DNA of 64,000 bases from Streptomyces sp. NA04227 (lineage in GTDB: Bacteria; Actinomycetota; Actinomycetes; Streptomycetales; Streptomycetaceae): the NCBI RefSeq assembly GCF_013364195.1, contig NZ_CP054918.1, positions 2,097,001-2,161,000 on the forward strand, written 5' to 3'. The notes beneath the pieces were generated by a model that saw nothing but the letters and a program-made list of their open reading frames with translations, was not told the origin of the DNA and did no database searches. Positions 1 through 8,245 of this stretch are shown piece after piece (position 1 is the first letter of the stretch; each line of letters starts with the position of its first letter). A program made the translations under genes and the position numbers.

Positions 1-1
1 C

Positions 2-595
2 CATCTGCGCGGGGCCTACCACCTGGCGGTCCGGGTCGCGTTCACCGGCAGCACCGAGGAGGGCGAGCGGCTGGTGGCTCCGCTGCGGGAGATCGGGCCC
101 GCGGTTTCGGACACCTTGCGGGAGCTGCCGTACCTGGAGAACGCGTCGATCCACAGCGACCCGGACACCCCGCACCCCTATTACGGGGACAGCGCGGTGC
201 TGACCGGACTCGACACCGGGGCGGCCGGGCAGCTGCTGGCCGCGACCGGGCCTTCGGCGCCGATGATGTGCGTGGTCAACATCAACCACCTCGGCGGCGC
301 CCTGGCCCGTGAGCCGAAGGCCGCCAACTCGGTGCCGCACCGCCAGGGGCGGTTCGCGCTGCGGGTGATCACGGTGGTCGACGGCGCCGGGCGGGAGGCG
401 GCGCGGGAGTTCTTCGCCGGGATCTTCGCGCCGTTCGCCGATGCCACGACGGGCCGGGTACTCAACTTCTCCTTCGCTGGCGGCGACCGTACCGAGGGGC
501 TCTACCCGCAGCCCACGCTGGAGCGGCTGACCGAGCTGAAGGAGCGGTTCGACCCGGCGAACCTGTTCCGGAGGAACCACAACCTGGCGCGCTGA
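2..595 (+). CDS. FAD-linked oxidase, C-terminal part (berberine-bridge type)
   Basis: This is the C-terminal 197 residues of a flavoprotein whose start lies upstream of the window; the frame is open from base 2. The last residues (RFDPANLFRRNHN) are the BBE-domain signature of FAD-linked oxidases of the berberine-bridge or reticuline-oxidase family, in which the FAD domain lies N-terminal. The reading frame stays coding to the window edge, so the internal GTG at 74 is not the true start. The substrate cannot be judged from this fragment. No partner gene is visible; the next gene is on the opposite strand across a hairpin. Confidence 0.8.
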   Translation, partial: HLRGAYHLAVRVAFTGSTEEGERLVAPLREIGPAVSDTLRELPYLENASIHSDPDTPHPYYGDSAVLTGLDTGAAGQLLAATGPSAPMMCVVNINHLGGALAREPKAANSVPHRQGRFALRVITVVDGAGREAAREFFAGIFAPFADATTGRVLNFSFAGGDRTEGLYPQPTLERLTELKERFDPANLFRRNHNLAR

Positions 596-609
596 GCCGG
601 GCGGTCACG

Positions 610-663
610 GGTTCGCGCCGGCCGGGGCGGGCGCACCGCCCCGGCCCGCCGCCCGCGCGAACC
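610..663. terminator. Hairpin between convergent genes
   Basis: The arms GGTTCGCGC and GCGCGAACC enclose a second stem, CCGGGGCGG/CCGCCCCGG. It sits between the convergent oxidase and bioY genes and probably terminates both. Confidence 0.6.
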
Positions 664-675
664 GGCCGCGCGCGC

Positions 676-1275
676 TCAGCCCTTGGGGCCCGCGAGCTTC
701 CAGGCGCTCGGCAGCAGCCCCATCGCGAGGGCGGCCTTCAGGGCGTCACCGAGGAGGAACGGGGTCAGCCCGGCGGCGATCGCCTCGCTCGCGCTCATTC
801 CGGTGGCGAGGGCGAGATAGGGGACGCCCACCGCGTAGATGACGGCGGAGCCGAGCACCATGGTGGCCGCGGTGCGCACCGCCGAACGGTCGCCGCCCCG
901 GCGGGCCAGGGCCCCGGCCAGCGTGGCGGCGAGCAGCATGCCGAGCACATAGCCGAACGAGGGCGCCGAGACACCCGAGCCGCCCTCGGCGAACCAGGGC
1001 ATGCCCGCCATGCCGACCAGCGTGTACAGCACGAGCGACAGCAGACCGCGCCCGGCACCGAGTGCGGTGCCCACGAGGAGCGCGGCGAAGGTCTGCCCGG
1101 TCACCGGCACCGGCGAGCCGGGCACCGGCACCGCGATCTGCGCGGCGAGCCCGGTCAGCACAGCACCGGAGACGACGAGCACGGCGTCGCGGACCCTGGC
1201 CCGTGCCTCGGAGGAGGCGGGCAGCAGATCGGCGAGGACCGCACCCGGGCGGACGGAGGAAGCGGCAAGGCTCAT
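676..1275 (-). CDS. bioY: Biotin transporter S component BioY
   Basis: This membrane protein of about 199 residues is the substrate-binding S component for biotin uptake. It has five to six hydrophobic segments. The family hallmarks are visible: a first segment ending in AAQIAVPVPGSPVPVTGQTFA, and the VGMAGMPWF/GGSG and FGYVLG stretches that follow. The start at 1275 (MSLAASS) is chosen because GGAG lies six bases upstream; the ATG nine codons earlier has no such site. No EcfA/EcfT (BioM/BioN) genes lie beside it, so it either works alone or with ECF subunits encoded elsewhere. I found no clear BirA- or BioQ-type operator upstream. Confidence 0.9.
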   Translation of the reverse strand: MSLAASSVRPGAVLADLLPASSEARARVRDAVLVVSGAVLTGLAAQIAVPVPGSPVPVTGQTFAALLVGTALGAGRGLLSLVLYTLVGMAGMPWFAEGGSGVSAPSFGYVLGMLLAATLAGALARRGGDRSAVRTAATMVLGSAVIYAVGVPYLALATGMSASEAIAAGLTPFLLGDALKAALAMGLLPSAWKLAGPKG

Positions 1276-1885
1276 CGGGGACTCCAGGGGACGGAAGGGC
1301 ACCGGGACCGTGCACGGCGAGGCCGTGAACGGCGGGCTACGAGGGGATGTTGCGACGCTAACCCGGTCCCCGCCCCGAGCTCACCGTCAGCCGCCGACAA
1401 GAAGCCGTGACGGAGATTGGTGGGCACTACACAAGAATCGGCCGCCACGCGTCGCAGGGCGGTGAGAAGGGTCACGCACACCCCTCGGCGACCGCCCGGA
1501 TCGGGTCCTGACGGCGGGCCCAACCGCCTGCGCGCGCCGCACAGTTGACCACCCCGAGCGTCCTTTATGCGAACATCGCGAGCTGATAGCCGGTGACCCG
1601 GCGGAGGCACGAACGGCGACGGACACCCTGCGTAATGTCCGACAAATCTGCCCTGCGTCCGCTATACGGACACGACTTCACGCCAACCGGGGAACGGAAC
1701 CGGACACCGCGACTCCGAACTCCGCGCCAACTCCCCGTAACCGTGCGCTGACCTTGTGATCTCTCAGACACCATCCCGTAAAAGCCCGGTCACGATCCGA
1801 GGTCGATGCGTCCACATGACGGTCGATCTATTGGCCCGGACATTCATGGTGCCCACACTGTGAGTTCTTCCCAACGTCTCACGTT
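1276..1885. other. 610-bp divergent intergenic region
   Basis: This region separates bioY from the permease gene. I see no coding region with a credible start or ribosome site, no RNA fold I recognise and no strong palindrome. It must contain both promoters, but I cannot place them. Confidence 0.5.
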
Positions 1886-3397
1886 ATGGACAGTCGTTCG
1901 CCCATGTCTCGGACAACCCCCGGTGCCGAGTCGGTCAAGACCGACGCCACCTCAAGAGATCAGACCGCTGCCCCGGCCCAGCCGGGGCTGACCCACGGGC
2001 TCAAGCAACGTCACCTCTCGATGATCGCCCTCGGCGGCGTCATCGGCGCGGGACTCTTCGTCGGCTCGGGTGCGGGCATCGCCAGCGCCGGGCCCGCGAT
2101 CGTCCTCGCCTTCGCCGCCTCCGGCCTCCTCGTGATGCTGGTCATGCGGATGCTCGGTGAGATGTCCGCCGCCAACCCCGCCTCCGGCTCGTTCTCGGTG
2201 CACGCCGAACGGGCGATCGGCCCCTGGGCGGGCTTCACCGCGGGCTGGATGTACTGGGCCCTGCTCTGTGTCGGTATCGCGGTGGAGGCCATCGGCGCCG
2301 CGGACATCATGACGAGCTGGCTGCCGGACACCCCGGGCTGGATGTGGGTGGCCGTCTTCATGGCCATCTTCTGCGGCGCGAACCTGCTGGCCGTGAAGAA
2401 CTTCGGTGAGTACGAGTTCTGGTTCGCCCTGCTCAAGGTCGTGGCCATCGTGGCGTTCCTGGTGCTGGGCGTGCTCGCCATCGCGGGCCTGCTGCCCGGC
2501 ACCGACTCCCCCGGCTCCTCGCACCTGACCGGCGACGGCGGCTTCCTGCCCAACGGCACCGACGGCCTGATCACCGGTCTGCTCGCGTCGGTGTTCGCCT
2601 ACGGCGGCCTGGAGACGGTCACCATCGCGGCGGCCGAGTCCGAGGACCCGGTGCGCGGCGTGGCGAAGGCCGTGCGTACCGCGGTGTGGCGCATCGCTCT
2701 CTTCTACGTCGGCTCGATGCTGGTGATCGTCACGCTGATCGACTGGCGGGACGAGTCGATCCTGGCCGGTCCCTACGCGGCGGTCCTGGACGAGATCGGC
2801 ATCTCCCAGGCGGGCGAGATCATGAAGGTGATCGTGCTGGCCGCGCTGATGTCCGCGATGAACGCCAACATCTACGGCGCCTCACGCATGTCGTACTCCC
2901 TGGTGGCACGCGGCGAGGGCCCGCGCTTCCTCGGCAAGATCACCGGCGGCGTCCCGCGCCGCACGGTGATCCTGTCCTCGGTCTTCGGATTCACCGCGGT
3001 GGAGCTGAAGTACCTGTGGCCGGACACCGTGTTCGTCTGGCTGCTCAACTGCGTGGGCGCGGCCACCCTGGTGGTCTGGGGCTTCATCGCGGTCTCGCAG
3101 CTGCTGACCCGCCGTCGGCTGGAGCGCGAGGACCCGGGCAGGCTCGTGGTGCGCATGTGGTTCTTCCCGGTGCTGACCTACATCTCCCTCGCGGGCATCG
3201 CGACCGTGCTGCTCCTGATGCTCCGCGAGGACGACACCCGCACCCAGCTCTGGTACACCGCCGGAATGGCCGTCGTCCTGGCGGTCATCGGCTACCTGAA
3301 GCAGCGCGGCTGGCTGCGCCACCTCAGGTTCAGGTTCACCGGCGGCTTCGGCACCGGCGCCTCCGGCGGGTCCGACTCCTCCGGCGGCTCGAACTGA
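1886..3397 (+). CDS. Amino-acid permease, APC superfamily (GabP/AnsP-like)
   Basis: This is a 503-residue permease with about twelve membrane segments. The N-terminal signature of the amino-acid transporter family is intact (LKQRHLSMIALGGVIGAGLFVGSG, residues about 36-59), followed by the conserved LGEM and NPASGSF stretches. GABA, aromatic and asparagine permeases all belong to this family, and the substrate cannot be chosen from sequence alone. Neither ATG candidate (1886, or 1904 six codons later) has an evident ribosome site, so the start is uncertain. The C-terminus is cytoplasmic and rich in Gly and Ser. The gene stands alone, with a strong hairpin just downstream. Confidence 0.85.
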   Translation: MDSRSPMSRTTPGAESVKTDATSRDQTAAPAQPGLTHGLKQRHLSMIALGGVIGAGLFVGSGAGIASAGPAIVLAFAASGLLVMLVMRMLGEMSAANPASGSFSVHAERAIGPWAGFTAGWMYWALLCVGIAVEAIGAADIMTSWLPDTPGWMWVAVFMAIFCGANLLAVKNFGEYEFWFALLKVVAIVAFLVLGVLAIAGLLPGTDSPGSSHLTGDGGFLPNGTDGLITGLLASVFAYGGLETVTIAAAESEDPVRGVAKAVRTAVWRIALFYVGSMLVIVTLIDWRDESILAGPYAAVLDEIGISQAGEIMKVIVLAALMSAMNANIYGASRMSYSLVARGEGPRFLGKITGGVPRRTVILSSVFGFTAVELKYLWPDTVFVWLLNCVGAATLVVWGFIAVSQLLTRRRLEREDPGRLVVRMWFFPVLTYISLAGIATVLLLMLREDDTRTQLWYTAGMAVVLAVIGYLKQRGWLRHLRFRFTGGFGTGASGGSDSSGGSN

Positions 3398-3427
3398 CCG
3401 GACCGCACCGGATCGAAGTGCTCCCGC

Positions 3428-3470
3428 CCGGGGCCCCGTTCGCTGTCGCGAGCGGGGCCCCGGGCCTTTT
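3428..3470 (+). terminator. Rho-independent-type terminator
   Basis: The arms GGGGCCCCGTTCGC and GCGAGCGGGGCCCC flank a short loop and are followed by CTTTT. It lies 30 bases after the permease stop. Confidence 0.8.
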
Positions 3471-3540
3471 GCGACGCGGGCGCGCGTACGCATGACCGGG
3501 CGCGGCGATTGCGATGCCCGGCCGGACACTCCGGACGTCC

Positions 3541-3557
3541 TTCAGCCTCCGTTCAGG
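3541..3557. promoter_or_regulatory. TTCAG direct repeat, probable response-regulator box
   Basis: TTCAG occurs at 3541 and again 11 bases later (within GTTCAGG), about one helical turn, 24 bases before the response-regulator start. OmpR-type regulators bind such tandem half-sites. The same half-site occurs three times before the lipoprotein gene at 5835, so both are probably bound by the regulator at 3581. Confidence 0.5.
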
Positions 3558-3580
3558 CCGCCGGGGCGAGAATCACGCAC

Positions 3581-4258
3581 ATGCGGATTCTGGTCGTCGA
3601 GGACGAGGAGGGGCTCGCCCACGGGCTGCGGTCCGGTCTGGAGGCGGAGGGCTTCGCCGTGGATGTGGCGCTCGACGGGACGGACGGTCTGTGGCGCGCC
3701 CGCGAGACTGCGTACGACGCGATCGTCCTCGACATCATGCTTCCCGGCCTGAACGGTTACCGCGTGTGCGCCGCGCTGCGCGCCGAGGAGAACTGGACGC
3801 CGGTCCTGATGCTCACCGCCAAGGAGGGCGAGTGGGACGAGGTCGAGGGCCTGGACACCGGCGCCGACGACTACCTCACCAAACCGTTCTCGTACGCGGT
3901 GCTCCTCGCCAGGCTCCGCGCACTGCTGCGCCGCGATCCGCACCGGCGGCCCGCCGTGCTGACCGCCGGTGACCTGCGGCTGGACCCGGCCGCCAAGGAG
4001 GTCACCCGGGGCGGGGAGCGGGTGGCGCTGACCGCGCGTGAGCTGGCGCTGCTGGAGTTCCTGCTGCGCCGCCGCGGCGAGACCGTCTCCAAGCGGGAGA
4101 TCCTCGCGCATGTGTGGGACGACGACTTCGAGGGCGACCCCAACATCGTCGAGGTCTACGTCAACCATCTGCGGGCCAAGCTCGACCGCCCCTTCGGGCG
4201 GGCGGCGATCGAGACGGTCCGCGGCTCGGGATACCGGCTGGCGTCCGATGGGGGTTAG
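3581..4258 (+). CDS. OmpR-family response regulator
   Basis: This 225-residue DNA-binding response regulator starts at the ATG before RILVVEDEE. The receiver domain covers residues 1-115, with acidic residues E7/D8, probable phosphoacceptor D51 (VLDIMLPG), the LTA threonine and the KPF lysine. The C-terminal winged helix covers about 125-222 and ends in the usual VRGSGYRL motif. It overlaps the histidine-kinase gene by 11 bases, so the two are co-translated. TTCAG repeats just upstream suggest autoregulation. The pair is not one I can name; CutR-, PhoP- and CseB-type regulators share this architecture. Confidence 0.93.
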   Translation: MRILVVEDEEGLAHGLRSGLEAEGFAVDVALDGTDGLWRARETAYDAIVLDIMLPGLNGYRVCAALRAEENWTPVLMLTAKEGEWDEVEGLDTGADDYLTKPFSYAVLLARLRALLRRDPHRRPAVLTAGDLRLDPAAKEVTRGGERVALTARELALLEFLLRRRGETVSKREILAHVWDDDFEGDPNIVEVYVNHLRAKLDRPFGRAAIETVRGSGYRLASDGG

Positions 4259-5603
4259 GTTCCGTTCCGCGCTGGTCGCCGTCCTGGTGGTGGCGGTGGG
4301 GCTGCTCGCCGGTGCGCTGGCCCTGGTCGCCCTGCTGCGCGCCGAACTGACCGACGACGTCAGGGATTCGGCCCGCACCCGGGCGCGGCAGGTCGCCTCG
4401 GTGATCGACTCCGGCCGCGGAGTGCCCTCGCTCACCGTGGCTCAGAGCGAGGAGGAATTCGTCCAGGTGCTCGACGCCGGCGGTGCCGTCGTGGCCGCCA
4501 GCCCCAATGCCGCCGGTCTGCCCGCCCTCGCGCGCCCGGGGACGGAGGGCGAGAGCAGGGTCCGTACGCCCCTGGACGAGGACGAGTTCCTGGTGGTCGC
4601 CGAGCGGGCACAGGGACCCGGTACGCACGACGCGCGGCGGACGGTCGTGGCGGGCCGTGCCCTCAACGCCGTCGCGGAGACCACATCGATCGTCACCGGA
4701 CTGCTCGCGGTGGGGCTGCCGTTGCTGCTGCTGCTCGCCTTCGGCGCCACCTGGGCGGCACTGGGCCGGGTACTCGCACCGGTGGCGAGGATCCAGGCGG
4801 AGGTGGAGGCCATCTCCTCGGCCGCGCTGCACCGCCGGGTGCCGTTGCCGCGCGGCCGGGACGAGATCGCGCGGCTGGCCGCCACCATGAACCGCATGCT
4901 GGAGCGGCTGGAGTCGGCCCAGAAGGCGCAGCGGCGCTTCGTCTCCGACGCCTCGCACGAACTGCGCTCACCGGTGACCGCCGTGCGCCAGCACGCCGAA
5001 GTGGCCCTGGCGCACCCGGGCCGTACCACCGCCGAGGAGCTCGCCGCCACGGTGCTCACGGAGGATCTGCGACTGCAACGGCTCGTCGAGGACCTGCTGT
5101 TGCTCGCCCGCGCCGACGAGGACGCGCTGCGGCCGCGGCTGCGCGAGACCGACCTCGACGACCTCGTCCTCGAAGAGGTCCGGCGCCTGCGCGACGCGCA
5201 CCCTGCTCTCGGCATCCGCGCCGCGGAGGTGACCCCGGTGCGTCTGACGGCCGACGCCCAGGCGCTGCGCCGGGTACTGCGCAACCTCGGCGACAACGCG
5301 GCCCGGTACGCCCGTTCACGGGTGGAGTTCGCGCTGGGCACCGACGAGGCGGGGCGCGCCGTCGTGCGGGTGGAGGACGACGGCCCCGGTGTGCCGGAGG
5401 CCGAACGCGAGCGGATCTTCGCGCGGTTCGTCCGTCTCGACGATGCTCGCGTCCGGCCCGGCGAACCCGGCGGCGGCAGCGGCCTCGGCCTGGCCATCGT
5501 CGCCGAACTGGTCACGGCGCACGGCGGCATCGCGACGGTCTCGGCCAGTCCCCTCGGCGGGGCGTGCTTCGAGGTCGCGCTGCCCCGCACGGCTGCCATG
5601 TAG
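4248..5603 (+). CDS. Sensor histidine kinase
   Basis: This 451-residue membrane kinase is the partner of the preceding regulator. The start at 4248 (MGVRFRSALV) overlaps the regulator's end and begins directly at the first membrane helix. Its order is: TM1 (about 7-29), a sensor domain of about 120 residues, TM2 (about 148-170), HAMP (about 170-225), a dimerisation helix with phosphoacceptor H237 in SDASHELRSP, and a HATPase domain with N box (NLGDNAARYA), G1 box (EDDGPGVP) and G2 box (GGSGLGLAI). The HAMP linker and two TMs indicate an extracytoplasmic signal. The ligand is unknown. The lipoprotein gene downstream may be a target or an accessory. Confidence 0.93.
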   Translation: MGVRFRSALVAVLVVAVGLLAGALALVALLRAELTDDVRDSARTRARQVASVIDSGRGVPSLTVAQSEEEFVQVLDAGGAVVAASPNAAGLPALARPGTEGESRVRTPLDEDEFLVVAERAQGPGTHDARRTVVAGRALNAVAETTSIVTGLLAVGLPLLLLLAFGATWAALGRVLAPVARIQAEVEAISSAALHRRVPLPRGRDEIARLAATMNRMLERLESAQKAQRRFVSDASHELRSPVTAVRQHAEVALAHPGRTTAEELAATVLTEDLRLQRLVEDLLLLARADEDALRPRLRETDLDDLVLEEVRRLRDAHPALGIRAAEVTPVRLTADAQALRRVLRNLGDNAARYARSRVEFALGTDEAGRAVVRVEDDGPGVPEAERERIFARFVRLDDARVRPGEPGGGSGLGLAIVAELVTAHGGIATVSASPLGGACFEVALPRTAAM

Positions 5604-5728
5604 GGGAGCCTCGGACGCTGCCCGACCCGCCCCGACGGTCACCCGAGGCGGTGTCTCGGACTTCCGCGTGACCTTGCCCTGACCGACCGTCGTGTGCGGC
5701 TGCCCCAACGGCCGCCACCTGAAAGCAC

Positions 5729-5756
5729 GTTCAGGTCTGTTCAGGCTCTCTTCAGC
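5729..5756. promoter_or_regulatory. Triple TTCAG direct repeat upstream of lipoprotein gene
   Basis: TTCAG half-sites begin at 5730, 5740 and 5751 (GTTCAGG, GTTCAGG, CTTCAGC), spaced 10-11 bases apart on one face of the helix. They lie about 80 bases before the lipoprotein start and match the pair upstream of the response-regulator gene at 3541. Confidence 0.5.
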
Positions 5757-5834
5757 GCCCCGGTGGCAGCGTGGTGGTGACCGACAGGAAGTCGTGACGG
5801 CGTGTTCGTGACCCGTACCTCCGAGGAGGCAGTC

Positions 5835-7262
5835 ATGACGTATCCGAGGAATCACGCGAGAGGGGCCCGCACGGGGAGCGTCCGGCGTCGGCGGCGGGCG
5901 GCCGCTCTCGGTGTCGGCCTCGCCGCCGTGGTGACCGCGGGCGCCTGCGGCTCCGGCGGCAACGGAGACAGCGGCGGCGGGACGGCGCCCGGGCGGGACC
6001 GGGCCGCGACGAGCGGCGGCGACTGCGTCCGCGTCATCGACGAGGCCACCGGCCGCAGGACCGCGAAATGCCTGCCGCTCGCACCGCGCGAGGACCGCGT
6101 CGACCTGGAGAAACCGGTCTTCACCCACCCGACCCGCATCACCAACCCGCTCCACCCCACCGCGAAGGTGAAGCAGGTCGTGTACGGCGGACAGGTCGAC
6201 AGCAAGCCCTTCCGTACCGAGTTCACCCTGCTGCCCACCAAGCGCACCATCGAGGTGAACGGCGAGCGGGTCGCGGTGCGCACGATGCAGTACATGGCGC
6301 TGTCCGACGGCCGTATCAAGGAGCTCGCACTGGACTGGTTCGCCCAGGCCGACGACGGTGCCGTCTGGTACCTCGGCGAGGACGTCTACAACTACCGCGG
6401 CGGCGTGGTCGCGGACACCGAGGGCACCTGGAAGGCGGGGAAGTCCGGACCGGCCGCGATGATCATGCCCGCACACCCGCAACGCGGTGACGTGTACCGC
6501 CCGGAGAACGCCCCCGAGGTGGTCTTCGAGGAGGTCACCGTGAAGTCCGTGAACCGGACGGTGCCCGGCCCCCACGGCCCGGTCGAGGGCGCGGTCACGG
6601 TCAACGAGCTGCACATGGACGGCAGCCGTGAGGACAAGACCTTCGCCCCGGGCTACGGCGAGTTCTCGACCTCGTCCGGTGGTGACGTGGAGGCGGTCTC
6701 GGTGGCCGTGCCGACCGACGCCCGGCCGGGTCCGGTGCCCGCCGAGCTGACCGCGCTGACCGAGGCGGCGCGTGCGGTGCAGGGCCGGGTCACCGAGTCC
6801 ACCGCGCGGCAGGCGCACTCGGCCTGGGACGACTACCGCGGCTCCGACCGGGCCCCCCGGCGGCTGGTCACCCAGATGAACCGGGACATCGACACGCTCG
6901 ACCGCACGGCGCGCGGCCAGGACCGGACGGCGGCCACCGCGGCGGCGCTGCGGGTCGCACAGAACGCCCTCGATCTGCGGCTGCCGTACGAACCGCTGGC
7001 CCGGATCGAGTCGGACCGGATGGACCTGTGGGCGCGTCAGCTGACCGTCGACGCCGCCGCACGCGACGCGGGCGCGGTCGCCGGGGACGTCACGAGCCTC
7101 GAGCTCACCTGGGAGCGGGTGCGCCCCGCCGTCGACGGCCCCGACGCTTCACGCGTGGACAGGCTGCTGCACGAGCTGCGCGAGGCGGTCGACCACAAGG
7201 ACACCGGCAGCGCGGTGAAGATCGCCCCCGAGCTCAACTCCGTTCTGGGAGGAATCGGTTGA
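5835..7262 (+). CDS. Probable lipoprotein of unknown function
   Basis: This 475-residue exported protein starts at the ATG with GAGGAGG seven bases upstream. It has an Arg-rich n-region, a hydrophobic core and a lipobox-like TAGAC ending at Cys36, which suggests a lipoprotein, although Ala at -3 is atypical. A Gly/Ser-rich linker follows. The middle domain (about 90-290) is rich in beta strand and contains ALDWFAQADDGAVWYLGEDV, a pattern I recall from uncharacterised exported bacterial proteins. The C-terminal 160 residues look all-helical. It follows the two-component pair after 230 bases, with its own upstream TTCAG repeats, so it is probably a regulon member. No enzymatic motif is recognised. 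Confidence 0.7.
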   Translation: MTYPRNHARGARTGSVRRRRRAAALGVGLAAVVTAGACGSGGNGDSGGGTAPGRDRAATSGGDCVRVIDEATGRRTAKCLPLAPREDRVDLEKPVFTHPTRITNPLHPTAKVKQVVYGGQVDSKPFRTEFTLLPTKRTIEVNGERVAVRTMQYMALSDGRIKELALDWFAQADDGAVWYLGEDVYNYRGGVVADTEGTWKAGKSGPAAMIMPAHPQRGDVYRPENAPEVVFEEVTVKSVNRTVPGPHGPVEGAVTVNELHMDGSREDKTFAPGYGEFSTSSGGDVEAVSVAVPTDARPGPVPAELTALTEAARAVQGRVTESTARQAHSAWDDYRGSDRAPRRLVTQMNRDIDTLDRTARGQDRTAATAAALRVAQNALDLRLPYEPLARIESDRMDLWARQLTVDAAARDAGAVAGDVTSLELTWERVRPAVDGPDASRVDRLLHELREAVDHKDTGSAVKIAPELNSVLGGIG

Positions 7263-7388
7263 ACCAAGGCAGGACCAAGGTCGCACCGGACCCAAAGTCG
7301 CAGGACCTCGGTCCGGTGCCGTCTGCGCCGATCGGCGGACAGTGCCCGGCCAGCGCCGGAAACCGTCCTTGCTGTTGCTATGGTGCAC

Positions 7389-7405
7389 TTGCAAGGAGCT
7401 TGCAA
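7389..7405. promoter_or_regulatory. Nur (nickel-regulator) box of sodF
   Basis: TTGCAA-N5-TTGCAA is an exact match to the motif I recall for the Streptomyces nickel-responsive Fur-family repressor Nur (tTGCaa-N5-ttGCAA). It lies 18 bases before the sodF start and just after a possible -10 element (TATGGT, 7379-7384), which suits repression of an iron SOD when nickel is available. Confidence 0.85.
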
Positions 7406-7423
7406 TAAGCCGAGGGGACCGTC

Positions 7424-8071
7424 ATGGCTTTGTACACGCTTCCGGAACTGCCTTACGACTACGCGGCGTTGGCGCCCGTGATCAGTCCGGAGATCATCGA
7501 GCTGCACCACGACAAGCACCACGCCGCGTACGTCAAGGGCGCGAACGACACGCTGGAGCAGCTCGCGGAGGCGCGCGACAAGGAGCAGTGGGGCTCGGTC
7601 AACGGGCTGCAGAAGAACCTCGCCTTCCACCTGAGCGGGCACATCCTGCACTCGATCTACTGGCAGAACATGACGGGCGACGGCGGCGGCGAGCCGCTGG
7701 CGGCCGACGGCGTGGGCGAGCTGGCGGACGCGATCACCGAGTCCTTCGGTTCCTTCGCCGGATTCCGGGCGCAGCTGTCCAAGGCCGCCGCGACCACCCA
7801 GGGCTCGGGCTGGGGCGTCCTCGCGTACGAGCCGGTGACCGGCCGTCTGATCGTCGAGCAGGTCTACGACCACCAGGGCAACGTCGGCCAGGGCTCCACG
7901 CCGATCCTGGTCTTCGACGCCTGGGAGCACGCCTTCTACCTCCAGTACAAGAACCAGAAGGTCGACTTCGTCGAGGCCATGTGGCGGGTCGTCAACTGGC
8001 AGGACGTGGCGAGGCGTTACGCGAGCGCCAAGCAGCAGACCGACCGTCTGCTGCTGACGCCCGCACAGTGA
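7424..8071 (+). CDS. sodF: Iron superoxide dismutase
   Basis: This 215-residue cytoplasmic Fe/Mn-family SOD converts superoxide to hydrogen peroxide and oxygen. The N-terminal hairpin carries the first ligand His28 ([14 protein letters not shown]); the second His lies in [16 protein letters not shown], and the Asp and His ligands are in [13 protein letters not shown]. Its length matches the family. A GAGGGG ribosome site precedes the ATG. The Nur box upstream shows it is the nickel-repressed iron isozyme that Streptomyces keeps alongside nickel SOD (sodN, not in this window). The gene is monocistronic, with a strong terminator after it. Metal choice between Fe and Mn rests on regulation and family, not on direct proof. 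Confidence 0.95.
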   Translation: MALYTLPELPYDYAALAPVISPEIIELHHDKHHAAYVKGANDTLEQLAEARDKEQWGSVNGLQKNLAFHLSGHILHSIYWQNMTGDGGGEPLAADGVGELADAITESFGSFAGFRAQLSKAAATTQGSGWGVLAYEPVTGRLIVEQVYDHQGNVGQGSTPILVFDAWEHAFYLQYKNQKVDFVEAMWRVVNWQDVARRYASAKQQTDRLLLTPAQ

Positions 8072-8149
8072 GGCCGGCCGCCCGCGGCCGCACCACCGAC
8101 AGCCTGCTCGTGATCGTCTTCTCACCGTTCATGGGGCAGGCGGTATGAA

Positions 8150-8189
8150 GGAAGGCCCCCGCCAGGACGTGACTGGCGGGGGCCTTCCC
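8150..8189. terminator. Bidirectional terminator between sodF and the DsbA-like gene
   Basis: A perfect 16-bp stem, GGAAGGCCCCCGCCAG with its complement, surrounds a seven-base loop between two convergent genes. Confidence 0.85.
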
Positions 8190-8245
8190 GTTGCGCACCG
8201 GTACGGAGCGAGACCTACTGCTGCGTACCGACCTCAGTAGCGTTC

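Noticed and set aside
1001..1774. Short frames in the bioY-permease gap
   Set aside because: They have no ribosome site, no conserved look and mutually overlapping directions; composition explains them.
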